From contig JALCCG010000173.1 of the NCBI GenBank assembly GCA_023212695.1, forward strand, positions 1-46,594: 46,594 nt of DNA, given 5' to 3'. This stretch comes from Sporisorium sorghi. Taxonomy: Eukaryota > Basidiomycota > Ustilaginomycetes > Ustilaginales > Ustilaginaceae. The position numbers and the translations under genes are program-made. Within the stretch, counting starts at the first letter, position 1. Each line of letters starts with the position of its first letter. This document shows, piece after piece, positions 1-9,866 of this stretch. The notes under the pieces were generated by a model. It was given only the letters and a program-made list of their open reading frames with translations. It was not told where the DNA came from and searched no databases.

Positions 1-1013
1 CAGGCAAGGTCTTCTGACTCCAGATCTTCAAGCTGCATTCACTCATTGCATGGCCAATCTTAGCATTTGATCATACCCATGATCAACAGAGATAGTCTCC
101 AAAGAAAACCACACAGTCATAGCTGCTCTAGAAGCTGAGATATGATAATATTGAGTGTAAGTCACGTTTTTCAGGACACCAGAAATTTTAAAATATATAA
201 TGTGTCATTTCAAGAGGTTTGACTGTATTGCACCCATGATGATGCAAAAAGACAGGTCATTTGTTAGATCATTTCTCTGCCTTTTGTGCAATGGCTCACA
301 AAATAGCTTTTCCATGAGTCAAATCTGGCCAAATTTGGCTCACAAAAATCTGTGAGCGAAAGTCAAAAAGCTAAAATGTGGTAACCTTTGGAAATTTGGC
401 TCACAAAAAAGCGCTTTTCAGGCGTCCCGAAACCTCTCTAAAAGAGAAAGAAGAAGAAAAAATTGTGTCGTGTTGCACCGGTATTGATGTCTGTGACTCA
501 GTGGACTGAGATGTGCATCACTGCCCTGACTCTACCTTCAGTTGACGCTTTCGAGAGGCTGTCTTTGACAAAGAATGAGTCTGCACTCACAAAAATTTGA
601 ACATGGCGATGCATGCTGTCCTATTGTGAAAAAAGTGCAAAAGCACGTGCTCCTTCACCTTCACCAGAGCAGACTCCGTAAAAGTGCAGGATGCTACATT
701 AACTTATCCAACAAGACGATTTTGTGAGGTGTACGGCCCAGCACTGGTCACCCGTGAAACGATTTTGCAAGGAGCTCTGACAAGCACTGGTTCCCCGCAA
801 AACCATTTTGTGGGTGACTCAAGGAAAGGAGCTCTGCCAACAGTCTCCATCAAAACTGTTTTGTGAGGTGCACAGCCCAGCAATGGTCTCCTGCCAAAAC
901 CGTCTCGCAAAGAGCTCTTGCAGCAAGATCATCTCGCAAGGAGCTCTGCCTGTTGGATTCGCCATGCAGAATCAGACATCCATTTCGTACTCAGGTACAT
1001 CACTCTATGAAGC

Positions 1014-1853
1014 CCAACACTCAGTGGTGAGTGTTGGAACCAATCGGAAGATCTCAAGATGTGACACTTGGTCCTCGGAGAAATTCTCCCGAATTTTCCC
1101 ACCTCAAATAACACGAAGCTGTGATCTTATTGGCCCAGGTACAGGTCTCAACACTCAGTGCTGAGTGTTGAGCACCCTCAAATGGCTACAAACATCTGGC
1201 GACAGGAACCATCACCCCAATAGACCAATAGCAGACCTCCCAGGAAACCTTCACACCTGGATGAGGCCGAGTCAAGTCACCTTGGTCGGTCAAACTCAGA
1301 GATAGCACTTGGACCTGGGAGAGCTGAACCAATCAGAGAGCATGGAAGCTCACGAATGGCATCACAAACACCCTTGAAGGAGAGTGACACTCAGTACTGA
1401 GTGTAGCTCCTCACCAATAGGCTTTGAACACTCAGCACTGAGTGTGATATTCTGCTAAGGCACGATGGGTGCTCAGTAAGGGAACATGGGAACTATGCTA
1501 TAGTCAGTACATCCTCATAGTGGAGGATGGCTGGCTCATTCACATGTATATAAGGACCCGAGAATGCACAAGGATGAGAGAGAAATACCATCGAATCACT
1601 AACTCATCCGACCAAACCCCAAGATCACCGAGCAACTCCCAACACTCAGCACTGAGTGTTGAAATTTGACAGCTGTATTTGAAGCTTCCAACCACTACAC
1701 TACATCCATTACTCGATATTATCCCACCATGACTGACACCCCAACATCACAGTCAGGATCAATCACTTGTGGGACCTTGGAACGACACAGCACTCTCCCA
1801 AGATCACAACTTAGGAATCACAGCACTGAGTCTAAACACTCAGCGCTGAGTGT
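1014..1853. repeat. Cluster of six near-identical 18+ bp palindromes
   Basis: The form ACACTCA-GYRC-TGAGTGT occurs at about 1014-1037, 1147-1172, 1387-1404, 1428-1445, 1640-1661 and 1836-1853. The first copy has centre GTGG; the others have GTGC, GTAC, GCAC, GCAC and GCGC. Two copies (1387-1404 and 1836-1853) are perfect palindromes across the centre. The copy at 1147-1172 has 12-base perfect arms. They may be operator-like sites or junctions between element ends; the sequence alone does not say which. Confidence 0.85.
1162..1648 (+). mobile_element. Possible solo LTR / LTR-retrotransposon relic
   Basis: The interval starts TGAGTGTTGAG and ends CAACACTCA, so it has the TG...CA ends and short inverted termini usual for LTRs. 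A TATA-like TATATAAG lies near 1546, about two thirds in. After the right end an ATG at 1729 opens a 51-codon frame that could be a gag start, but no gag, protease or reverse transcriptase domain can be recognised. No clear target-site duplication was found. The palindrome at each end confuses the boundaries, so this is tentative. Confidence 0.3.
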
Positions 1854-2105
1854 CATAAGTCATATCTGTGTATTGAATAACTGACACCAACTTCTGTACA
1901 TAAGTCAACGACTTAACTTTATTTTTCTGATACTGCTGACCAATGGTCTCCAGCAAAACCATTTTGTGGGATGCACTGCGCATGCATGGTACCCTGCACA
2001 ACCATGATGCGGTATGCTTGCCTAGAAGCTTTGCACCATCAACAGGCAGCTTCTCCTTCGCTTTGATCTTCAGCAAAACCGTCTTGTAGTTGGTCTCCTA
2101 GTTAG

Positions 2106-2346
2106 CAAATCCAGTTTGTGAGGTGTGCAGCAAAGCTGTGGTCTCCATCAAATCCAATTTGTGGACAACTCCTGACGGGCAACTGCAACCTCCAAATCCA
2201 ATTTGTAGAATGCGCAGCACAAGCTATGGTCTGTCTCCATCAAATCCAATTTGTGCGAGACTCCTGACCGGTGGTGGAAAGCTCCAAATCCAATTTGTAG
2301 AGTGCATAGCACAAGCCATGGTCAGTCTCCTGCAAATCCAATTTGT
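2106..2346 (+). repeat. ~92 bp tandem repeat built on CAAATCCAATTTGT
   Basis: The 14-mer CAAATCCAATTTGT (the first copy has one mismatch) occurs at 2106, 2149, 2193, 2241, 2284 and 2333. Spacing alternates between 43-44 and 48-49 bases. Units two apart are alike: 2149-2240 and 2241-2332 are about 92 bp copies, so the array is a higher-order repeat of two half-units. The core is itself a near-palindrome. Confidence 0.85.
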
Positions 2347-2701
2347 GCAAAACCTTGGCAACACGTTGGTCACCGTACTCCAGGGGCATAGCAGTCACAC
2401 ACCGCCGTCAGCTTTTTAAGAAAAAACTTTGAACAGGAAGTGACACAACTTTGTGTGCTGATGCAGCTCCATTTTGAGGTGCACATCTTCCCAACCCTCT
2501 GGGCTCACCTGGAGCCCAATGTCAGCACCTCCTCAATCTTGCACCTGCTCAACGGTTGAGATTCAACTTGGCAAAAGCAAAGACTGTCATCAGATGCGAA
2601 GCTGATGCTGTTTTTCTCACATTAACACCATCACCCCAAATGGTGGCTGCGTTCCGCCAATTGGTTCTGCTGGAAGTGACTGTAAACTAGGCCATGCTTT
2701 T

Positions 2702-2795
2702 ACAAATTGGATTTGCTGCAGGCCGCAGCTCGTGCTGTGCAGCCTACAAATCCGATTTGGGGGTTGTCACTGCTGGTCAGGAGTCACGAGCAAGC
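2702..2795 (-). repeat. Inverted copy of the CAAATCCAATTTGT repeat unit
   Basis: ACAAATTGGATTTG at 2702-2715 is the exact reverse complement of the array core. A diverged second core follows near 2746. GGTCAGGAGTC near 2780 is the reverse complement of the GACTCCTGACC found inside the array near 2262. The copy is therefore inverted relative to 2106-2346. Confidence 0.75.
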
Positions 2796-2820
2796 CACAA
2801 GGCTAGAATGCTCGGTATGA

Positions 2821-3600
2821 AGCTACGGGGGTGAAGTGATGTTGCGAGCTTCGCTGCTCGATTGCCCATATTCTTCGGCGTGCTCGAGCCACTCAGCGTG
2901 CTCGCGGGCGCGGTGTACGCACTCATCAGCATCGCGAGACGTCACACAAAGCTCTGTAACAACTCCATCAATCCTTCCACTCAAGACCGAGATGAAACCG
3001 AGTGGGGACGATCCTGCGCAGCAAGGCGAAAGTCAAGCCAACGCTGATGTTGAGCTTGGTGTGCGAAAGGGCGCCCAAATGTGATCTCAGAGCCTCCTCT
3101 CTCCTTCGCCATCACATTCCGTGCCGGTACGGAACCTTGAGCTCGGCAGCGACGAACTGCATTGGTAGATACGCTCCTGCGGCGCCCAAAGCTTGGTTTA
3201 TAAAGCTTTGCGCTGGAAATGAAACTCCTGATGTGCATCTCTGAGTCGAGTCATTGCGATCCCGTCCATCGCCGCACGGAAGCACCCGCTGCAACGAAGC
3301 GCGCAGCTCCTATGAAACCGAATAGGAAGATACGAGCAGCGCGAGCCGCAAAAGAAAACAGGGGCACCACCACGCCTGTGCGCTTACATGTGGCGCTGAG
3401 AATTGGTGCGCAGACCGGGATCACAGCGAGCAGTCTGTGGTGAGAAGCGCAGCACCTTTTGCAACTGCGCACATCTAGCGCGACTCGTTGGACTTGCGTC
3501 TGAGAGCGGCAGCGTCCAGAAGGCTGAGGGACTCGTCGGGCCAGATCTCTAGGGGCTCTATCCCTGAGGACGACTGAGCCTTTCGCTCGTCTGAAGGGCC
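2821..3600. other. Intergenic, no gene recognised
   Basis: GC rises to the level of the genic region. Only 60-90 codon open frames occur, in several overlapping frames and with no recognisable domain. I see no gene. Confidence 0.5.
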
Positions 3601-3622
3601 TCTCTCAATGCTCAGTCAAATG

Positions 3623-3630
3623 TATATATA
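3623..3630 (+). promoter_or_regulatory. TATA box of the hydrophilin-like gene
   Basis: TATATATA lies about 224 bases before the ATG at 3847. A pyrimidine-rich leader and a 5'UTR intron lie between them. The position suits a transcript start near 3650-3660. Confidence 0.6.
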
Positions 3631-3761
3631 CAGGCCCCTCTTGGACCGTTGATCCCTCCCTTTCTCGGTCAGGCTACCAGCTTCTCTCAAGTCTTCTACC
3701 TGACATCTCCAACAATCACACTCCAACTCACATACACAACCACTCACCCGGACTACTCAAA

Positions 3762-3842
3762 GTAAGAAGCTTTCGGTTCAGCTCTCACGATCGGATCCAG
3801 CTTCACTGACACATATTCTCATCACCGTCTTTGTATTTACAG
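3762..3842 (+). other. 5'UTR intron (81 bp)
   Basis: The donor is GTAAGA and the acceptor TTTACAG. A CTGAC branch-like motif lies near 3805. The intron ends four bases before the ATG at 3847. Its length matches the other introns in this window. A leader intron directly before the start codon is common in highly expressed fungal genes. Confidence 0.65.
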
Positions 3843-3846
3843 AAAC

Positions 3847-4065
3847 ATGTCTGGCAAAGGAAACACGACCGGTGGCCAGGGCGGTGGCCAGAGCGGAGGT
3901 GGCAAGGGCCCTTCGCAGCCTACGCGTGCCGACGCGTACAACCCGCAGAGCCATGCTTACAACCCTTCTTCCGCTCAGGCTCAGGGTGGAAACCCTTCGG
4001 CTGATCGGGCTGCTGCGATGAACCCGCAGCACCACGCCTACAACCCGACTTCTCACAACAAGTGA
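3847..4065 (+). CDS. Small Gly-rich hydrophilin-like protein with YNP repeats
   Basis: The protein has 72 residues, very hydrophilic, with no cysteine, signal peptide or membrane span. The first third is Gly/Gln/Ser-rich (13 glycines in all). The rest carries three AYNP-type repeats (YNP at residues 31, 38 and 65), two of them preceded by SHA or HHA. High glycine and strong hydrophilicity fit the hydrophilin idea of desiccation-linked disordered proteins, but that is inference and I recognise no named family. The start is set by the first ATG after the 5'UTR intron. The upstream TATA box and leader intron suggest strong or regulated expression. Confidence 0.75.
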   Translation: MSGKGNTTGGQGGGQSGGGKGPSQPTRADAYNPQSHAYNPSSAQAQGGNPSADRAAAMNPQHHAYNPTSHNK

Positions 4066-4924
4066 AAGCGCCTCCGGGACCGGGTCGACATCGATCGCGA
4101 TCGCGCCTCGTCGCCGGTCGCAACTCTTTGCTGACTCTTGATCACCACCCAGACCCGGCTGTGCACTTAGCTACTGTACGGCTGCTCTAAGGTGGCGAAC
4201 ATCCACGCTCCACAGTCTCGTTTGTTTCGTTCAGTGTTCTCTCCCCGTCTCTTTCTGTTTCACTGTCGCGTCTTGGGCCTGATCACCCCAAGTCGCTCTG
4301 TTCCTGTCGCCTCTCCCAAGCGTCGTGCATCTCCTCCGCATCGACTGTTCATCAATTTCAAAAGCTTCTCAAACTCCATCACATCTAGACAGCCTGTTCG
4401 TGTCCATTCCGCTTCGTTATCGTCGAGAGGTGCCCTGGCTGTCAAAGCAAGGCCTTAGGTCGGCGAGTTGAGCGGTCAATTTCTGACAGGATCGGGGTGA
4501 AGGAGGAATGGCAGCCAATCGGGCAGAGAGTAGAGCTGCAATCGCAAGGAAAATCGGAATTATGACACGGGTCTCTCTCCTTATCGTGGCGAGGCTGCAG
4601 ATGGCAGAAAAAAAAGGAAAGGAAAAAAAGCCGGTAAAACTGCGGATAGTCGGCGTGGAAGAGCAGCTCGGATTGGTCGACCTTTACGACCGAAAAGTTG
4701 ATTGGCCGATGCAAAGAGAGAGAGAGAGAGCGGCGCTGCTGCAGTGTCATTACCCCGCTCGTCATGTCTGCCGGGTGAGCCTATTGCCGTTGACGGTCGA
4801 TGCACAGAGCAACACGCACTCTCCGTTTCAATCCCTTCAAAAGCACCGATCTCATTCTTCCTCCTCCCACCACCACCATCATCCACCATCATCACCACCC
4901 TGGCGTCTAGTCTGACTTGCAAAC
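4066..4924. other. Intergenic region upstream of the dehydrogenase gene
   Basis: It holds the 3' end of the small gene and the promoter of the following dehydrogenase. A GA microsatellite lies near 4716-4729 and a CAC/CAT-rich stretch near 4868-4900, just before the start codon. A 135-codon open frame (4508-4915) ends in a poly-His/Ser run produced by that repeat and is not accepted as a gene. Confidence 0.5.
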
Positions 4925-6628
4925 ATGCGCTCAGTCAGCCTCCTTCGCGCCTCTTCCAAGGCCATCACCGGGACCACGCCCAACGCGGCACGATGCCTGT
5001 CCACTTCATCCGCTCTCCGACTGGCACAGCCCGCAGCCGCCGCTTCTGCAGGTGCAGCGCAGGCGCAGCTCAGCCAGATCGCGCTCTCACGCGCCAAGGA
5101 CGTCGAGTCCAAGTGGCAGGGCACCTCGATGCTCGGCGGCACCACCAAGAACTACGTCGACGGCAAATTCATCGACTCGTCCACTTCGGCCTGGCTCGAC
5201 GTCAACGACCCGTCCACGCAAGCGCTCCTCTCCAAAGTCCCGCTCACCACGCCGTCCGAGTTCGACGCGGCTGTGGCCAACGCCGAGGCGGCTTTTCCGG
5301 CTTGGAGGGACACGAGCCTGCTCAGCCGCCAGCAGGTCATGTTCAAGCTGCAGGCGCTGCTGCGCGATCACATGGACGACATTGCCAACGCCATCGTGCT
5401 CGAGCAGGGCAAAACATTTGCCGATGCTAAAGGTGATGTGCTGCGTGGGCTGCAGGTCGTCGAGGTGGCGTGCGGCATCACGAGCACGCTGATGGAGGAG
5501 CGCATCGAGGTGTCCAAGGACATGGACACGTACGCTCGTCGTGAACCGCTCGGTGTCACGGCGGCCATTGCGCCGTTCAACTTCCCCGCCATGATCCCGC
5601 TCTGGTCGATTCCCATGGCCACGGTGACGGGCAACACGCTGGTGCTCAAGCCGTCGGAGCGCGTGCCCGGCGCGTCGATGATCATCGCCGAGCTGTGCGA
5701 GCGCGCCGGCATGCCCAAGGGCGTGCTTAACGTCGTCAATGGCGCGGTGGACATTGTCAATGGCATCTGCGACGATCCGCGCATCAAGGCGATTTCGTTC
5801 GTCGGCTCGGACAAGGCGGGTGCGCACATCTACAACCGCGGCACCGCCAACGGCAAGCGCGTCCAGGCCAACTTGGGCGCCAAGAACCACGCGATTCTCA
5901 TGCCGGATGCCAACAAGAACTTTGCGCTCAACTCGATTGCCGGTGCTGCGTTCGGCGCTGCGGGACAACGCTGCATGGCGCTGTCCGTGGTGGTGGCGGT
6001 GGGCGAGGCGCAGTCGTGGGTGCCGGAGCTCGTTGAGCGCGCCAAGCAGCTCAAGGTCTCCGGTGGCTTTGAGGAGGGCGCGGATCTGGGCCCGCTCATC
6101 TCGCCCCAGGCGCGAGACCGCGTCCGCTCGCTCACCGGCAGCGTCGAGCAGGAAGGCGGCAAGATCCTGCTCGACGGCCGCGACTTCACATGCCCCGAGT
6201 ACCCCAACGGCAACTTTGTCGGTCCCTCTGTCGTCGAGGCCGGCCCCGGCATGAAAGCTTACGACCAGGAGATCTTCGGCCCCACCCTCGTCGTCCTCAA
6301 GGCCGACACGCTCGACCAGGCCGTCGAATACATCAACAAGAACAAGTACGGCAACGGCGCCGCCATTTTTACGACAAACGGCGCCACCGCACGCAAGTTT
6401 GAAAAGACCGTCAATGCGGGCCAGCTCGGCGTCAATGTGCCCGTGCCCGTGCCGCTGCCCATGTTCGCGTGGTCCGGCAACAAGGGCTCGGTCATGGGCG
6501 ACATCGGATTCTACGGCAAGTCGGCGCTCAATTTCTATACGTCGTTCAAGACCTCGACGTCGCTGTGGCGCTCGGACGATGCTCAGCTTTCGGAGCGGGC
6601 TAGTGTGAATATGCCCACCATGTCGTAG
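4925..6628 (+). CDS. Methylmalonate-semialdehyde dehydrogenase (CoA-acylating), mitochondrial
   Basis: This 567-residue protein belongs to the ALDH6/MmsA aldehyde dehydrogenase family. The family oxidises (methyl)malonate semialdehyde to propionyl- or acetyl-CoA with NAD+ and CoA in valine, thymine and beta-alanine breakdown. The N-terminal ~40 residues are rich in Arg, Ser and Ala without acids, like a mitochondrial presequence. The catalytic cysteine is Cys350, in the GQRCMA motif. The FNFPAM substrate-pocket segment and the IFGPTLVV block near the C-terminus are also present. Length fits the family plus the presequence. It is a single exon and the start is the first ATG. It converges on the glutamate kinase gene with about 80 bases between stops. 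Confidence 0.93.
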   Translation: MRSVSLLRASSKAITGTTPNAARCLSTSSALRLAQPAAAASAGAAQAQLSQIALSRAKDVESKWQGTSMLGGTTKNYVDGKFIDSSTSAWLDVNDPSTQALLSKVPLTTPSEFDAAVANAEAAFPAWRDTSLLSRQQVMFKLQALLRDHMDDIANAIVLEQGKTFADAKGDVLRGLQVVEVACGITSTLMEERIEVSKDMDTYARREPLGVTAAIAPFNFPAMIPLWSIPMATVTGNTLVLKPSERVPGASMIIAELCERAGMPKGVLNVVNGAVDIVNGICDDPRIKAISFVGSDKAGAHIYNRGTANGKRVQANLGAKNHAILMPDANKNFALNSIAGAAFGAAGQRCMALSVVVAVGEAQSWVPELVERAKQLKVSGGFEEGADLGPLISPQARDRVRSLTGSVEQEGGKILLDGRDFTCPEYPNGNFVGPSVVEAGPGMKAYDQEIFGPTLVVLKADTLDQAVEYINKNKYGNGAAIFTTNGATARKFEKTVNAGQLGVNVPVPVPLPMFAWSGNKGSVMGDIGFYGKSALNFYTSFKTSTSLWRSDDAQLSERASVNMPTMS

Positions 6629-6711
6629 CTGGGCTTTGGTTGAAAAGAAAATGTGTGCTTTTCGAGATGCTGTGCATGCGATTGTGTGTGTCTGTGTGTG
6701 GGAGAGGGGTT

Positions 6712-8358
6712 CTACTGAGAAGGATAGGGAGAGGGCAGCGAGAGCGTGTGCAGCGCCACCTGGTCCGTGACGTAGTCCGAATCCGCATAGCCTAGCGTCG
6801 ACGAGATCTGCGACGATTTCAGGCCCTTGATGCGCTCGCTCTCGATCGAAGTGTAATTGGCTAGGGCACGACCCACTTCGATGAGCTGCCATTCCCAGTC
6901 TTGGTCCGCCGCGTCTTCGGTGCTTGCGCCACCTCCGGCGCTGTTTTGCGTAACCGCTGGTGGTGGTGCCGTTGTGGTTGATGGAGCGCCGACTGCGGGT
7001 GGCACATCGGTGACGTCCTTTCTGAGCGCGTCGATGACCGGTGGCGTCTTCGTACCAGACACCGCCGCCGACTCTGAATCCGTGCGCAAAAGATACTGGC
7101 CCAAGCTGCGCGCGATCGGCGTCGAGTTCGTCAACGGCGCGCCCTGCTCGAGCCCCGTCGTGTGCGGGACCGACTTGGAAATCCGCCGCCTCACCACCAA
7201 CCGAATGGCCTGCATGCGCTCCCAGTTGCCCTCCACACCCACCACACCCGCGGGGAGCAATCTCCCGCCCGAGTCCGTCCGTGCAATCCTGTTGAACGCA
7301 CCCTCGTCTATAATAAGCGCACCCGCCGGGTGGAGCGCATGCAGGATGCTCCACTTCCGCGACGATAGCGGGTTGGGCTTGGGCAGGAAGATCGTATGCG
7401 CCGGAGAGTCGAGCGGCGGGTAGCCGATGAGCTCCCTGTCCTCGGACGCGAGTGACGACACGGACGACGCGAGCGAGTCCATCCGCAGCGGCGCCGGCGA
7501 GCCCTCCTCCGCTGTACTGGAAGCGATGGGGATGCCCTTGGCGACGACCTTGATCATGTTCTCCGGGTGCTCGCCATTGATGATCACAGTCGCGACGCCT
7601 GCTGCTGTAGCCAGCTCGGCGGCGATGAGTTTGGTCTGCATCCCACCCGTGCCGAAGCTCGAGCCCATCGTCGCCACGGACACGGCCTTCCGCGCCGCAG
7701 CCACGTCCTCCACCACCCCCAACCGCCGCGCACTGGCGTCGCTCCGCGGATTCCCCGTATACAGCCCGTCCACATCGGTACACAAAAACAAGAAATCCGC
7801 ATCCACCAACCCCGCCGTAATCGCCGACAACGTGTCATTATCGCCAAACCGCAATTCCGACACCGACACCGTGTCGTTCTCATTGACGATCGGGATCGCG
7901 TTGAATGGCGCCGAGATGAGCGTGTTGAGCGTCGTGCGCGCATTGTTGTAGCGGGGTCGATCGGCGATGTCGTTGCGCGTGAGGAGGACTTGCGCGACGT
8001 CGATGCCGACCGTACCGAACAGCGAGTCCCACAGCGCGATGAGTCGGAGCTGGCCGAGCGCGGCGAGCGCCTGTCGTTCGCCGAGCGATTTGGGCTTCTC
8101 GTTGATGTGCATGCGGATGCGACCCATGCCGATGGCGCCGGAGCAGACGATTACGACGCGGTGCCCGAGCGAGCGCAGCTTGTGGCACGTCTCGACGAGC
8201 GAGCTGAGGATGGCAATTTTGGGGAGTTGTGTCTCTTCGGAGATGATGGAGGAGGTGCCGAGCTTGATGACGATGGTTTTGGAGGTGGACGAGGAGGAGG
8301 AGGATGGGGTGGGGATGGTGGAAGGTCCCGCTCCGGGGACGGTGTGCGAGGATGTCAT
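6712..8358 (-). CDS. PRO1: Glutamate 5-kinase (gamma-glutamyl kinase)
   Basis: The protein has 548 residues. It phosphorylates L-glutamate with ATP in the first step of proline synthesis. After a Ser-rich N-terminus, the amino-acid kinase domain runs from about 26 to 280, with IVIKLGTSS at 29-37, CSGAIGMG at 72-79, PIVNENDTVS at 156-165 and GTGGMQTKL at 236-244. A PUA-like domain begins near 338. It is interrupted by a roughly 95-residue Ser/Thr/Pro-rich insert (about 390-487) before a conserved end block around VGRALANYTS (495-504) and IKGLKS. The family is usually about 370-430 residues, so the excess is this insert plus the N-terminus. Single exon; the start is the first ATG, next to the Ser-rich leader. 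Confidence 0.93.
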   Translation of the reverse strand: MTSSHTVPGAGPSTIPTPSSSSSSTSKTIVIKLGTSSIISEETQLPKIAILSSLVETCHKLRSLGHRVVIVCSGAIGMGRIRMHINEKPKSLGERQALAALGQLRLIALWDSLFGTVGIDVAQVLLTRNDIADRPRYNNARTTLNTLISAPFNAIPIVNENDTVSVSELRFGDNDTLSAITAGLVDADFLFLCTDVDGLYTGNPRSDASARRLGVVEDVAAARKAVSVATMGSSFGTGGMQTKLIAAELATAAGVATVIINGEHPENMIKVVAKGIPIASSTAEEGSPAPLRMDSLASSVSSLASEDRELIGYPPLDSPAHTIFLPKPNPLSSRKWSILHALHPAGALIIDEGAFNRIARTDSGGRLLPAGVVGVEGNWERMQAIRLVVRRRISKSVPHTTGLEQGAPLTNSTPIARSLGQYLLRTDSESAAVSGTKTPPVIDALRKDVTDVPPAVGAPSTTTAPPPAVTQNSAGGGASTEDAADQDWEWQLIEVGRALANYTSIESERIKGLKSSQISSTLGYADSDYVTDQVALHTLSLPSPYPSQ

Positions 8359-8616
8359 CGTATGCGAGGGCTGAGGTTGAGGAGTCGATAGTCTTTAGAA
8401 AGGATTCTATACCCTCTCGAGCTTCGAGTGACTGCAATTGGTGATGATGGTGTCGATGACGATGATGATGAGGTGGACGTCAAGAAGAAAGTCGATGAGA
8501 AGAATGAGTGACTCGCCTCGATTTTATCAAATTATTTAAAATGTGCGTTGATTGAGTGGACTAAAAGTACATGATTGCGACGAACACGGAAAGAGACACG
8601 TTCTGGGATGGCTCTC
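8359..8616. promoter_or_regulatory. Promoter of glutamate kinase and 3' flank of RFC2
   Basis: This 258-base gap lies between two genes on the same strand. It has a GAT-rich microsatellite stretch near 8435-8475 and an AT-rich stretch, AAATTATTTAAA, near 8529. No discrete promoter element can be assigned with confidence. Confidence 0.4.
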
Positions 8617-9866
8617 TTAGACATGTGCCTTGCCATCAGTCTGCACAACCTCTTGCAGCTTAAGACACAGATTGAGCAGCTGCAGCTCCTCATCAGCACC
8701 ATCCGTCAAGCACTTGTCCATCTCAGCCATCAGCAGCGCCGCCTTGGCCTTGATCTTGGCCAACAGCGTCGGATGCGCAATCACATAGTCGTGCAGCTGC
8801 ACCAACAGCTGGGTGATCGAGTATCCCTCCCTGGTGATGATCCTCACTTCCTCCTTGATTCGATCAAACGCATCTCTCTTCTTTGCTGCAGCGCCAACCG
8901 CTTCCATCTCGACATCATCGTCCGAACCAAACGCTTCGATGCCGACAGCGTCTGCGAGCGAGGTGATGACGCGGGTGGCAACTACGCCTGCGATCTCGAC
9001 GATGGAATCCGAGGTGACGGAGGACTTGTCGTCGCCGGCGATGCTGTGGAGGCGCGAGGCGGATTGGAGGTAGGTGATGGCGCGTCGCAGATCGCCGTCC
9101 GAGGTGCTGATCAGGGTATCGAGGACGGTCGAGTCTTTGAACGAGACGGATTCGGCAGTGGCGATCATCTCGAGTCGAGTTTTGGTGGACGAGGTGTCGA
9201 GCGAACGGAAGCGGAACTTGCTGCAACGCGAGGCGAGCGGCTCGATGATGCTGTCGAGAGGGGCCAAGAAAAGGAAGAGCGAAGAAAATGGACGTCAGCA
9301 AGCTGCATGTCATCCCGTTTAGAGAAAAGGAAAGCTACTCACCGAGTGACATAGTTGCAAACCAGACAGAACCTCGTGATCCTGCTGTACTGCTCCATGA
9401 TTCGCCTCAACGCACTCTGCGCATCCTGCGTCATGCTGTCCGCCTCGTCGAGGATGATAATCTTGAACGGTGGACACGGGAAGCCCTCCTTTGGGTTGGT
9501 GACAGCCAACTTGGCAAAGTTCTTGATCTTTTCCCTGACCACGGTGATACCCCTCTCGTCCGAGGCGTTGAGCTCGAGCACGCGCGTCTTCATGAGTTCG
9601 GGTCCAAACAGCTGTCGTGCGAGCGCGAGGATGGTAGACGTTTTACCCGTACCAGGAGGTCCGTAGAAGAGCATATGCGGCAGATTGTTGGACATGAGCG
9701 TCTTTTTGAGGACAGCGACAGTATGTTCCTGTGCGGCTACGTCGTCAATCGTCTTGGGGCGGTACTTTTCGACCCATGGACGCATGGCAGCCTTCTCCTT
9801 GGCGAGCTTCTCCTTTTGGGCAGCCTGACCCGCATTGTGGGCATTCGATGCCTGTTGCAAGAACAT
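8617..9866 (-). CDS. RFC2: Replication factor C small subunit (Rfc2 / human RFC4 type)
   Basis: The protein has 385 residues from two exons: 9866-9343 and 9250-8617. The 92 bp intron (9342-9251) has donor GTGAGT and acceptor GACAG. RFC is the AAA+ clamp loader that places PCNA on primer-template DNA. Walker A is GPPGTGKT (69-76), Walker B contains DEAD (140-143), and the clamp-loader SRC motif is at 182-184, just after the splice junction. The opening PWVEKYRPK (30-38) is typical. Paralogue choice (Rfc2 rather than Rfc3-5) rests on overall resemblance to yeast Rfc2 around NLPHMLFYG and VCNYVTRII. A short acidic insert (DDDVEME) in the C-terminal domain is unusual. The start codon is the ATG just before the low-complexity QQASNAH segment. 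Confidence 0.92.

Larger units (their letters stand above)
1..2820. repeat. Gene-free, repeat-rich region
   Basis: No convincing gene was seen. The stretch is lower in GC than the genic part and is full of diverged short repeats. A 17-base motif, AAATTTGGCTCACAAAAA-like, occurs at about 331 and 392. Diverged units built around CAAAACCATTTTGT lie at about 705-960 and 1945-2100. Six palindromes, a possible LTR and a 92 bp tandem array are listed separately. The open frames here are short, lack recognisable domains and overlap the repeats. It is probably decayed mobile-element or subtelomere-like DNA, but nothing places it at a telomere. Confidence 0.6.

Noticed and set aside
4508..4915. 135-codon frame upstream of the dehydrogenase
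   Set aside because: It ends in a poly-His/Ser run from a CAC repeat and occupies the promoter of a clear gene.
5087..7783. 898-codon open frame on the minus strand across the dehydrogenase and kinase genes
   Set aside because: It is antisense to a clear ALDH gene and out of frame with glutamate kinase. The protein is Arg/Gly/His-rich with no domain, a typical shadow of biased codon use.
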